Origin: Paenibacillus albus
GTDB lineage: Bacteria; Bacillota; Bacilli; Paenibacillales; Paenibacillaceae
DNA: 64,000 nt
Direction of reading: 5' to 3'
NCBI RefSeq assembly: GCF_003952225.1
Contig: NZ_CP034437.1
Location: 337,001 to 401,000, forward strand
Positions 26,039-33,519 of the stretch are shown piece by piece. The translations under genes were made by a program, and so were the position numbers. The stretch's first letter is position 1. The number at the start of each line of letters is the position of its first letter. The notes beneath the pieces are model-generated. The model was not told the origin of the DNA, ran no database searches, and saw only the letters and a list, made by a program, of their open reading frames with translations.

Positions 26039-26057
26039 ACATTACGTTTATATTTTA
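26031..26057 (-). promoter_or_regulatory. Consensus sigma-D promoter of the flgM operon
   Basis: Minus strand: TAAA (26054-26057), exactly 15 bases, GCCGATAA (26031-26038). This is the best sigma-D match in the window. Transcription should start near 26024, inside the terminator hairpin, so the transcript keeps only its 3' arm. Confidence 0.88.
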
Positions 26058-26081
26058 TAGTCATTGTAAAGTAAACCGCAA

Positions 26082-26507
26082 TCATTCGCCTCTGTCCAAA
26101 TTCCGGTAGGCGGAAAGAGCGGATGTTGAAGTAGAAGATTTCTCAGCCGGCTTGTTATCGGCTTGTTTCTGAGCTTGACGATACTTGTTCACTTCCGTCA
26201 GCAGCTTGGCTCTGCAGCTGTCGCACTTTGTATGCTCACGAATCAATATGCCGCACATCTCGCATGGATACATTAAATTTGGGGCATTCACGAGCGAAAT
26301 ACGGCCTTCACGAATGAATTTCGTGATCTGCTTGATGGAAACTTCGGTTGCGTCAGCGAGCTCGTTAATATCGGTACCTTTATTCTTACGTAGATAATCG
26401 GAGCAAAGCGTATATTCCTGATCGATATCTTTTATACAGTTTCCGCAGACATCGCGGAAGTTCTTAGCAAATAGTTTCCCGCAGCGAGGACAATTACCGA
26501 GATCCAT
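26082..26507 (-). CDS. yvyF: Flagellar operon protein YvyF (zinc-ribbon protein)
   Basis: 141 residues. Member of the TIGR03826 family found between comFC and flgM. Two cysteine pairs at the N-terminus (CPRCGKLF ... CGNCIKDI), a helical DNA-binding-like middle (DINELADATEVSIKQITKFI), and a second zinc knuckle (YPCEMCGILIREHTKCDSCR). The tail is Ser/Thr/Lys rich and probably disordered. A regulatory role in flagellar gene expression has been suggested for the family; nothing in the sequence proves it. Confidence 0.9.
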   Translation of the reverse strand: MDLGNCPRCGKLFAKNFRDVCGNCIKDIDQEYTLCSDYLRKNKGTDINELADATEVSIKQITKFIREGRISLVNAPNLMYPCEMCGILIREHTKCDSCRAKLLTEVNKYRQAQKQADNKPAEKSSTSTSALSAYRNLDRGE

Positions 26508-26634
26508 TCTTCACTGCTCCCTTCATTCATCCATTGGTGACTTCATATTAACTCAAAAAGGGACAAATTTCACCACCTTTTTCACCAAGTATTAGCAGGG
26601 ATAAGGCCTAGTGTATGAAAATGCTCCTATTGTC

Positions 26635-27050
26635 CTATGATCTTGCAAGCGTCAGAATGAACAGTTCCACGATCGAGTCAGGCCGCTGCCTTCGGATTTC
26701 TTCGGCCAGTGCAGCTGCGCAAGCATTCGCTGTACTTCCCGTCGTATAAATATCATCAATAATAATCAGACGAAGACAGGATGGATGCAGTACCTCCAGC
26801 ATGCCGGAGGTGAGAGCCGGATCCGCTAAAAAGAGATTATGCGTATCGCGTAAACGTGCGCCTCTGGTCTTGTAGCTCTGCTTGCCACTATGACGTGTCC
26901 TCAACAGTACATGATGAAGCGGAATCTGCACGCGTTCGGCGAGGTAGGCGCCAAGCCGCTCTGACTGATTGAACTCGCGTTCGGCTAGACGCTCACTGCT
27001 GACGGGGACCGGAATAAGGGCATCAATCGGAGGAAGCGCCTCTGGCTGGG
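26635..27050 (-). CDS. comFC: ComFC phosphoribosyltransferase-like protein, 3' part of a frameshifted gene
   Basis: This frame continues ComFC after the lesion: AQPEALPPIDALIPVPVSSE, RLAEREFNQSERLGAYLAER, RTRHSGKQSYKTRGARLRD and the PRPP-binding loop LIIIDDIYTTGSTANACAAA. It has no credible start of its own (the first ATG is at 26931, inside the domain), so it is the second half of the gene that begins at 27560. The join is at a run of five G at 27051-27055 on the minus strand, where one more G restores the frame. Confidence 0.75.
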
Positions 27051-27560
27051 CCCCCTTGGACGAAGCTCCCTCACAAGACCATGATAAGCTGCAGCCAGCA
27101 TCTCGCCGAACAGTGGAGCAAGCATTTCGTTCCCCCGATATTTATACAGCGCAAGCCACTCCCTAATTCGCGCATTGTATCGCACGGCAGAACGATTGCA
27201 GAGAAAAGCGGCATCGCTGCGGCGGGAGCAATCCGGACAATATTCAGGGCGTCCGCAGACCTGGCAATCGATGTGAGTAATCCATGGAATTTGGCGAAAA
27301 CAAAGCGAGCACAAGGACGGGAAGTTCCGGTGGCGCGGCCTGTTGTCTGCATTACCGCAAATAAGGCAAGCGCGGGATTTGGCAGTGAGCAGTTGAACGG
27401 ACTGCCGCATGGCAGTGATGATAGTACGGATTTTGGTGGGTAAGGTGATCGGGAGGATGTTGGAAACGGGATTGGGCTGAGCAATAGGTAAGGTGACAGG
27501 AAGAGCGACTGCTAAAACATGAAGCAGAGTTATATGGGGAACAGTAGGCACGGCAATCAT
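26985..27560 (-). CDS. comFC: ComFC, 5' part of a frameshifted gene
   Basis: 191 residues ending prematurely after MPLFRSPSAVSV. The zinc-binding N-terminal domain of ComFC is clear: CLICGNADNRPRHRNFPSLC followed by SLCFRQIPW and CQVCGRPEYCPDC, then IREWLALYKYRGNEMLAPLF. The ATG overlaps the TGA of comFA (ATGA), giving an unusual hydrophobic/proline-rich extension of about 50 residues before the normal start region; an internal ATG at MRQSVQLL is an alternative. ComFC helps import and handle single-stranded DNA during transformation. Frame is lost in the G5 run at 27051-27055. Confidence 0.78.
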   Translation of the reverse strand: MIAVPTVPHITLLHVLAVALPVTLPIAQPNPVSNILPITLPTKIRTIITAMRQSVQLLTAKSRACLICGNADNRPRHRNFPSLCSLCFRQIPWITHIDCQVCGRPEYCPDCSRRSDAAFLCNRSAVRYNARIREWLALYKYRGNEMLAPLFGEMLAAAYHGLVRELRPRGPSQRRFLRLMPLFRSPSAVSV

Positions 27561-29848
27561 CGCCTTTCCTTGTGGTTTATTAGGAAGCCTTTACGGCGAG
27601 CGATTCGGTTCATCGCTCGAATCTGCCGAATCGCGGATTGCTGGGTACTTGTACGGGAGGAACCGAAGAAGTAGACCATGCCTGCCGGATCGTCGCTAGA
27701 TCGCCCTGCTCGCCCCGCCATCTGGATAAGTGAAGTATCGTCAAACAGCTTGCAGTCCGCATCCAGAATATACACATCGCTCTTCGGTATCGTGACACCT
27801 CGCTCGAGAATGGTAGTCGTGACGAGCAGCCTAATGGCTCGTTCGCGAAACCGCATAACCTTCTGTGCGCGTTCCTCGTCTTTGGATGAGGTGCCTTCAA
27901 TGACAATGCCGGGAAAGCTGGTACGGAGCTGCCGGACAAGCGGCTCGACCTCGCGAATCTGCTGAACAAACAAGAATAGCTGAGCGCCGCGATGAAGCGA
28001 TTGTTCAATCGCTTGGACAAGCCTACGCGGAAAGTGACGCTGGCTTAGAAGCTTATGTACAGGCGGGATGCTGTGCTGCTTGGGCACAGGCAGCGGATGC
28101 CGATGAAACCGCACAGGCACGCGCGCGTGAGCGAGCCGTCCGGATTTGGCCGCGCGGCGAAGATCCGCCGGAGGCGTTGCCGATAAGAGCACATTTACGC
28201 CGCCGGACTTGCATACCTTCTCTGCGGCATACTGGAGCATTGGATCGTTATGGTATGGAAAAGCGTCGATCTCATCAATAATGACCAGATCAAAGCCATG
28301 CTGAAAACGAAACAGCTGATGTGTCGTGGCAATCGTAACATCGCCCCGCTCCCAGCGCTGCTTGCTGCCGCCATATAAAGTGACTACGCTCGCGTCAGGG
28401 AACGCTCTGCGAATGCGGGGATCCAGCTCCAGCACAACATCGCGGCGCGGAGTGGCGATTAGCACTCTCCCTCCTCGCTGAAGCGCGGCCTCGATGAGCG
28501 GAAAGATCATCTCGGTCTTGCCCGCTCCGGTAACTGCCCAGAGCAGAAATTTGCGCGGGGCTGGGAGAAAGGAGCGGCTCGGGGCTGTAAGTAGGGCCGA
28601 GAGAAACCAACTGCGCGCGGACGCAACTAAAGAGCGGTTCGATTTCGAGCCTGTTAGAGATGGGAGAAGGGAGCGGCGTACAGATACAACTAGAGCGCGG
28701 CTCAGTTTCGAGCCTGTTAGGGATGAGAGCAGGGAACGGCGCACGAACGCAACTAGAGAGCGGCTCGTTTTCGAGCCTGTTAGGGATGAGAGCAGGGAAC
28801 GGCGCACGGATACAACTAAAGAGCAGCTCGATTTCGAGCCTGTTAGAGATGAGTGAAGGGAGTGGCGAGGCGCGCTTGGGTGGCGTGTTGGCGATGCTGC
28901 CATGTAACGCAGCGCCGCTGCTGCCGCTTCGGCCTGGGCAGGGCTTAGCGCCCAGGCTGCGCTTGGCGCGAGGGTGGCGCTTAGCACAGGCGCGGCACTG
29001 CGCGCTTGAGAGCGCAGCGTGCCATGGATGAGCAGGCCGCACTCGCGGCTGCGGCCCATTGTGAGGCACGCCTCGCAATATGCGCATGCGCGGCCGCATC
29101 CCGCGCATGGCGTGCGGCGCATCCGCGCCGTGCCGCTGCCGCACCGCTGGCAGCGGAGCCGAAGGCGCGGCCTTGCGCCTAGCGCTTCGCGCCACCGCAG
29201 CAGCCGGGGCTGCGACTGCGGGGCGACTGCGCCACCTAGGCGCAGCAGGCCGAGCAGCGCGGCTAGCTGGAGCGCGGGGGCTGCCGCGCTCCACGGCTGC
29301 GGCGCTGCGCTGGCCGGCTCGGCCGCGACTGCGGCCCCAAGCAGGGCGAGCGCTTCGCTGCTGAGCAGCGCTCGTCCCTGCAAAAGCGAAGCTGCGCGGC
29401 CAGCTCGCGCAGCCAGCGCTGCCGCGTCCGCCGTACCCTCGGACGCAGCAGCGACCCGCACCGCATGTGCACTCTCCCGCTCTTGAACCGGCAAGCCTAA
29501 GCGGAGATCAGATGCCCATGCTTCCCCAACGAGGCGCGTTAATTCCTCGCGCAACACCTGCTCGTTCCGAGCTTTGCCGGACCACCGCTCAGCAACTTGC
29601 ACGGCATGCCCTAGCGGCAGCGGCGCTGACCATGCCACCACTACCCGCGCATCGCCAGCTTTACCGGACTCCCCCTCGTTGTGGGAGTCTCCATTCCAAT
29701 CTTCCTCAGCGCCCCACCGCTGCGCTGCTTGTTCCGCTGTCTCCCTATACCCACTCCTCAGCCAGTAATCGTAATCTATCTCAGGCGCCACGGACCAACG
29801 CGCCAACGATCTTCCTTGTGCCAATACCGCATACATAAAAACCTTCAT
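27557..29848 (-). CDS. comFA: ComFA-like DEAD/DEAH ATP-dependent DNA translocase
   Basis: 763 residues, against ~460 in B. subtilis. Late competence ATPase that helps pull single-stranded DNA into the cell. C-terminal helicase core: Walker A AVTGAGKTEMIFPLIEAAL, DVVLELDPRIRRAFPD, TIATTHQLFRF, DEID box LVIIDEIDAFPYH, LLSATPP and the final QMAGRAGRSSDDPAG. Before this is a four-cysteine zinc finger region (CQRCGSGTARMRRTPCAGCG ... CAYCEACL), then a four-fold 21-residue repeat (63-bp DNA repeat) not expected in ComFA. The N-terminal ~300 residues are alanine/arginine-rich and their DNA is very GC-rich. Translationally coupled to comFC; comFB is absent. Confidence 0.88.
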   Translation of the reverse strand: MKVFMYAVLAQGRSLARWSVAPEIDYDYWLRSGYRETAEQAAQRWGAEEDWNGDSHNEGESGKAGDARVVVAWSAPLPLGHAVQVAERWSGKARNEQVLREELTRLVGEAWASDLRLGLPVQERESAHAVRVAAASEGTADAAALAARAGRAASLLQGRALLSSEALALLGAAVAAEPASAAPQPWSAAAPALQLAALLGLLRLGGAVAPQSQPRLLRWREALGARPRLRLRCQRCGSGTARMRRTPCAGCGRACAYCEACLTMGRSRECGLLIHGTLRSQARSAAPVLSATLAPSAAWALSPAQAEAAAAALRYMAASPTRHPSAPRHSLHSSLTGSKSSCSLVVSVRRSLLSSLTGSKTSRSLVAFVRRSLLSSLTGSKLSRALVVSVRRSLLPSLTGSKSNRSLVASARSWFLSALLTAPSRSFLPAPRKFLLWAVTGAGKTEMIFPLIEAALQRGGRVLIATPRRDVVLELDPRIRRAFPDASVVTLYGGSKQRWERGDVTIATTHQLFRFQHGFDLVIIDEIDAFPYHNDPMLQYAAEKVCKSGGVNVLLSATPPADLRRAAKSGRLAHARVPVRFHRHPLPVPKQHSIPPVHKLLSQRHFPRRLVQAIEQSLHRGAQLFLFVQQIREVEPLVRQLRTSFPGIVIEGTSSKDEERAQKVMRFRERAIRLLVTTTILERGVTIPKSDVYILDADCKLFDDTSLIQMAGRAGRSSDDPAGMVYFFGSSRTSTQQSAIRQIRAMNRIARRKGFLINHKERR
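28624..28875 (-). repeat. comFA: Four tandem 63-bp repeats inside comFA
   Basis: The plus strand repeats a 63-bp unit starting CAACTA at 28624, 28687, 28750 and 28813. The unit is a multiple of three, so the comFA frame stays open and encodes four 21-residue copies around S-LTGSK-S. The copies differ at several positions and the last is degenerate at its end. Confidence 0.92.
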
Positions 29849-30280
29849 ATCATCTCTCCTCCTTCCTCTATCCTACAATCCAACCATTTACAGGCCTCGA
29901 CCCTATCTCACTTGAATTTTTGCCCATACTTGCTTAGATAGCGTACCTACTACCTCTCTCTCACGAGCTCCATGCTCCTCATTCTCCTCATGCTCCCTAT
30001 ACTCCTCATATCCCTCACACACTTCAGGCACTCTATCTCGCTCCACCCCAATCCCCACAACAAAAAAGCACACCCAAAACTGCCAAAGGCAGTTTATACG
30101 GGTGTGCTTCACTCGTCCGGATATTCAGTTGTACAAATTATACATCGCCCTCCGCGGCACTGCAACGCATTTTAGAACAATGTCCTCGTTATATCTTAGC
30201 ATCATAGATTATCTTCACACTGTCTCTGTACCGCAATAGCACTGCGCTTCGTACTCCATCGCACCAAAGCTCCGCTCTGC
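29849..30280. other. Intergenic region before comFA
   Basis: 432 bp with no credible gene on either strand. It holds the terminator at 30062-30109 for the upstream operon. The comFA promoter must lie between 30062 and 29849, but I see no clear sigma-A or ComK-box pattern by eye. Short pyrimidine-rich plus-strand frames here have no start site or family resemblance. Confidence 0.6.
30062..30109 (-). terminator. Rho-independent terminator of the ECF sigma operon
   Basis: The minus strand has AAGCACACCC pairing with GGGTGTGCTT and an inner AAACTGCC/GGCAGTTT stem, followed by six T. It lies ~170 bp after the end of the gene at 30281. Confidence 0.87.
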
Positions 30281-30982
30281 TCAATAAGGCAGCTTCGACA
30301 AATCTGCAGGATTCCGCAGATCAATCAGCACAGCATGATCCTTCGCAGAAACAATGCCTTCGGCCTGAAGCATCCATAACAGATTCGTTGGCTCGACAGA
30401 TGCTGACTGCTTCTTCACCCTCAGCTTGCGCGATTTCCCAAGGCTCACACGGAAGCGTTGCCATTTTGAAGGTCCATGCCCGTTTCTTGCATTTGGCTTC
30501 TTCCCTTCTGCATCAGGTCCTTGTGCTTTCACATCAGGCTTCGGCCCCTTATCCGCATTTTGCTGCAAGTCGGAACGCACTGCTTCCTTCCCGCTACGCT
30601 CATCGCCTGTCGCCTCGGCGGCATGCCCTTTGACAGATGCGAACCTTCCACGTGTATGCATTACAGAGCCCGTAGGCTCATTCTGCATGGCTGAGGAGTG
30701 AAAATCGACATTCATGCCCATCCGTGCAAAATACCGCGCAATCCCCAGCGTCTCATCCTGTGAGCCGCGGTCAACGACAGTCACCTTCACTTCTGTGCCG
30801 GTAAAATGAGAGAACCGCCTCAGCGATCGCATATACCATTCCATTTGCAGCTGGTGGTTACCCGCGATTAATACATAATGCTGCACATCACGCTGTCGCT
30901 TCCAGGTAAGCGCATATGCGGCATGCACGGCAGCCACTGCTAAGGCGTAACAACCGAAGATCCATAATAGGACTGGAATCAA
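30281..30982 (-). CDS. Hypothetical membrane-anchored protein
   Basis: 233 residues. A start TTG at 30982 has AAGGAGG eight bases upstream, a near-perfect site, whereas the longer frame to 31042 has none. Residues ~2-28 form one membrane helix (IPVLLWIFGCYALAVAAVHA). Then comes a soluble part with HYVLIAGNHQLQMEWYMRSL and VKVTVVDRGSQDETLGIARY, which resembles the first strands of a GT-A glycosyltransferase but without its catalytic half, and a Lys/Gly/Pro-rich linker. I do not recognise the family. Last gene of the sigma/anti-sigma operon. Confidence 0.65.
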   Translation of the reverse strand: MIPVLLWIFGCYALAVAAVHAAYALTWKRQRDVQHYVLIAGNHQLQMEWYMRSLRRFSHFTGTEVKVTVVDRGSQDETLGIARYFARMGMNVDFHSSAMQNEPTGSVMHTRGRFASVKGHAAEATGDERSGKEAVRSDLQQNADKGPKPDVKAQGPDAEGKKPNARNGHGPSKWQRFRVSLGKSRKLRVKKQSASVEPTNLLWMLQAEGIVSAKDHAVLIDLRNPADLSKLPY

Positions 30983-31088
30983 GGCAGCCACCTCCTTTTT
31001 TGTGACATCATATGCCGCGAAGCGCCCATGGGTGACGGTCATTCACGGACAAGTCGCAAAAAGGGGCTTGCCTGTCAGCCTAAAAATA

Positions 31089-31808
31089 TTACCGAATCAC
31101 TTGCCAGCCCTCAGGCAGCCCCGTCCCAACCGGCAGCATGATTCCTGCCTCTGGCCGAACGCCAACCGACTTCTCACGCGGCAGCACGATCGTAAGATCA
31201 CATGATGGCGCGCCATCGTCCAGCATATGCCGCTCTACCGCTGGCTGTTTCACTGTAACGTACAACGTATCCCCAGCTTGACGCGTCTCTACCAGCTCTG
31301 GCGAGCCAGGCGTCGCAGCATCCTCCCGAAGCTCGTATCGACATGCTCCGAACGCCTGAAGCTGACCGGCACCGCTTCCGTCAGCATCAAGATGGACGCG
31401 ACCGTTCCAATAGCTCTCGCCTTGCACCACGATCCGTTTCACGTCAACCGCTATTCGCTCCGTCACCGCTTTTGCGTCTACACGTACTTGATTTGCACCA
31501 ATACTGCCGCGCACATCATCAAGCAGTCCAGCTGCGCTAACGGTCGTAAACACGAGACAGCACCCGCCGAGCGCTGCTACAACGATAATGCTGAACAAGT
31601 CATAACGAAGCATCGCTGCCTGCTGCTCGGATTTGCTTCGCCACAGATAAATGACAATCTCGAGCCCGAGCAGGATGAGCAGCATCGGCCACCAGATGAT
31701 GCCTTGGTCCAGCCACTTTACGCCGCCAAGAGTAGAAGCCAGCAGCATAACGCCCATTGCAATAAGAGCTGCTCCCATTGACCATGTGCCTACGCGCCAC
31801 TGTCTCAT
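31089..31808 (-). CDS. Membrane protein with N-terminal LiaF/DUF5668-like helices
   Basis: 239 residues. The first ~100 residues hold three to four membrane helices (MGAALIAMGVMLLASTLGGV, GIIWWPMLLILLGLEIVIYL, LFSIIVVAALGGCCLVFTTV), the pattern of the LiaF-type membrane domain, and the rest is an extracellular beta-rich domain. The ATG overlaps the stop of the triple-repeat membrane protein (ATGA). In Bacillales such proteins serve in envelope-stress sensing; here the ECF sigma factor in the same operon makes that plausible but unproven. Confidence 0.65.
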   Translation of the reverse strand: MRQWRVGTWSMGAALIAMGVMLLASTLGGVKWLDQGIIWWPMLLILLGLEIVIYLWRSKSEQQAAMLRYDLFSIIVVAALGGCCLVFTTVSAAGLLDDVRGSIGANQVRVDAKAVTERIAVDVKRIVVQGESYWNGRVHLDADGSGAGQLQAFGACRYELREDAATPGSPELVETRQAGDTLYVTVKQPAVERHMLDDGAPSCDLTIVLPREKSVGVRPEAGIMLPVGTGLPEGWQVIR

Positions 31809-32944
31809 TCCGGCTTCACCTCTTTCTTGCCTGCGAGCAGCTTGACGCCCGCTCCGATGAGCAGCAGCGCAGTCAGGCTTGTTTTGAAATAATAGCGGAT
31901 GTCCGAGGACAGCTGCCAGTCACCCCAGACGCGCTGTACATATTCAAGCAGCATTCGGTCGGCGATATAGTACAGACCAAGCGCTACCAGTCCAATCCCG
32001 AGCCACTTCTGCTGATGAATAAGCCAATCGACAATCGGCACATCCTCAAGCTCTCCTTCCCCGCTGTTCAAACGGGACTGCTGCTGCAGCGCATCGAAGA
32101 ACGAGAAGCACCAAAGAATCGGCACGATGAACAAGAACAACGACAGATGCAGCACATCGAGCAGATAGATTGACATGAGGAAGCCCGCCATGAGCTGAAG
32201 CCCTCTCTTTTGCAGACCGAGATACATGTGACCCGCTCCCGGCATAATCGAAAGTACTGTGGACAGCCATTTGCTGCGCTTGCCGCCTTGCCGGTGCTCC
32301 TCCCAATCTTCTAACACCGACCTATCCTGCAGCGGTACGCCTGCCTGCTTCAGATGCACATGGCGAATGGCATCGAACATACCGAAGATCCAAATAATCG
32401 GCAGCGCAATGAGGAAGGTCAGAAAGCCCGGTTGATCAGCCCATACCGCTACGAAGACGATCATGGCAAACAATCCGAAGAAGCCGATCATTAAGTTCAG
32501 TCCTCGCTGCATAAGGCCCAATTGCAGATGGCCAAGTCCCGGAATAAATGACAACAGAATCGTAAAAAACTTCTCTCTAGACCGGTTCTCCAGCTCCTCA
32601 GGGGATGCGGATGCCAATGGGGAGGCATACATGACGTCATCTATCGGCTCCGATACATACATCGGATGCACAGGAGGAATTGAAACTGGTCTGCTGCCTC
32701 CGCTATGACGGATGAGATAGATAATGAGATCCAAGAAATTAATGAGCCAGATTACCGCAGAGAAGAACAGCCCTACGATAAAAAAGGCTTCGTCTCCTTC
32801 ACTCGCAGCTGCTAGAGTCCCAAGAAATATCGCCATTAAGCATAATAAAAGGTACATCATTCCCCGTCCCGGACGTCCTATTTTAAAATGCCCGATGCCC
32901 GGCAGGAAGCCCAGAAACAAAGTCATCACTGGATTTTTGACCAC
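31805..32944 (-). CDS. Multi-pass membrane protein with three TM2-like repeats
   Basis: 379 residues starting with GTG (AGGAGAG upstream). Three repeats of a helix-turn-helix membrane unit with the core FLPGIGHFKIGRPGRGMMY, FIPGLGHLQLGLMQRGLNL and IMPGAGHMYLGLQKRGLQL, at about residues 13, 135 and 230, spaced by two further helices. The PG-GH-x-LG-x-RG core resembles TM2-domain proteins. A final pair of helices ends the protein. Lies between the anti-sigma gene and the LiaF-like gene; its function is unknown, but the operon points to envelope stress. Confidence 0.72.
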   Translation of the reverse strand: MVKNPVMTLFLGFLPGIGHFKIGRPGRGMMYLLLCLMAIFLGTLAAASEGDEAFFIVGLFFSAVIWLINFLDLIIYLIRHSGGSRPVSIPPVHPMYVSEPIDDVMYASPLASASPEELENRSREKFFTILLSFIPGLGHLQLGLMQRGLNLMIGFFGLFAMIVFVAVWADQPGFLTFLIALPIIWIFGMFDAIRHVHLKQAGVPLQDRSVLEDWEEHRQGGKRSKWLSTVLSIMPGAGHMYLGLQKRGLQLMAGFLMSIYLLDVLHLSLFLFIVPILWCFSFFDALQQQSRLNSGEGELEDVPIVDWLIHQQKWLGIGLVALGLYYIADRMLLEYVQRVWGDWQLSSDIRYYFKTSLTALLLIGAGVKLLAGKKEVKPE

Positions 32945-32973
32945 AAAAGCTCTCTCCTTTACTCGTTCATTGT

Positions 32974-33519
32974 TTATTTAGTCGGTTTCTCGACAATGGC
33001 GTCAATAACCGCGGACGTACGCTCCATAATCGACGTCGTTACCGGCTCGCGCTTGCTAAGCTGCTGCGCTTCCCAATGCTCGGGCTGGTCGACAAGCCGC
33101 TGGAATACTCCAGCCGACATAAGCAGCAGCATGATGCATACCGCGATGAGGTAATGAATGAGCGTCTGTTTACGACTGCCTCTGCTAACCTTCTTTCGCC
33201 GCTGAATGGGTTCTTCCGCATTGTTCGTAGGAGGAGATTGGACTTGGGCTACTACCGCTAACTCCGCCGCTGGCATCGTCGCAAGCGCAGGCTCTAACGC
33301 TCTCACCTGCTCCATGACTAGCCTCGTAATGTCATCCGCCGCCTGATCGCTTAAGCGCTCCACCTGTATGCCATCGACGTCCTCATTCGCCAACAAGTCC
33401 ATATAGCGCATGAGACACAACTCACATTCCGCCAGATGCGCCTCCGTCTCCAGCCTCTCCTGCTCCTGCAGCCTATCCTCCGCATAATCTCTCAGGTTCG
33501 CTTCATCCCTATGGTTCAT
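32974..33519 (-). CDS. Anti-sigma factor, zinc-finger type
   Basis: 181 residues. N-terminal zinc anti-sigma motif (zf-HC2) EAHLAECELCLMRYMD with the His-X3-Cys-X2-Cys arrangement, one membrane helix near residue 130 (LIHYLIAVCIMLLLMSAGVF), and a short outside domain. This is the standard membrane anti-sigma layout. The ATG at 33519 has AGGAGG seven bases upstream and overlaps the TGA of the sigma factor (ATGA), which argues for tight stoichiometry. Confidence 0.85.
   Translation of the reverse strand: MNHRDEANLRDYAEDRLQEQERLETEAHLAECELCLMRYMDLLANEDVDGIQVERLSDQAADDITRLVMEQVRALEPALATMPAAELAVVAQVQSPPTNNAEEPIQRRKKVSRGSRKQTLIHYLIAVCIMLLLMSAGVFQRLVDQPEHWEAQQLSKREPVTTSIMERTSAVIDAIVEKPTK

Noticed and set aside
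28624-28875. CRISPR-like spaced repeats
   Set aside because: The four units are contiguous 63-bp copies without spacers, inside a coding frame, and no cas genes are near.
28395-29294. 299-codon frame in another minus-strand frame of comFA
   Set aside because: Its Pro/Arg/Ala-rich sequence and the repeat are the same DNA read in a second frame; the comFA frame carries Walker A, DEID and zinc motifs.
29903-30112. 69-codon minus-strand ORF between comFA and the terminator
   Set aside because: It includes the terminator hairpin and its product is low complexity; no start site.
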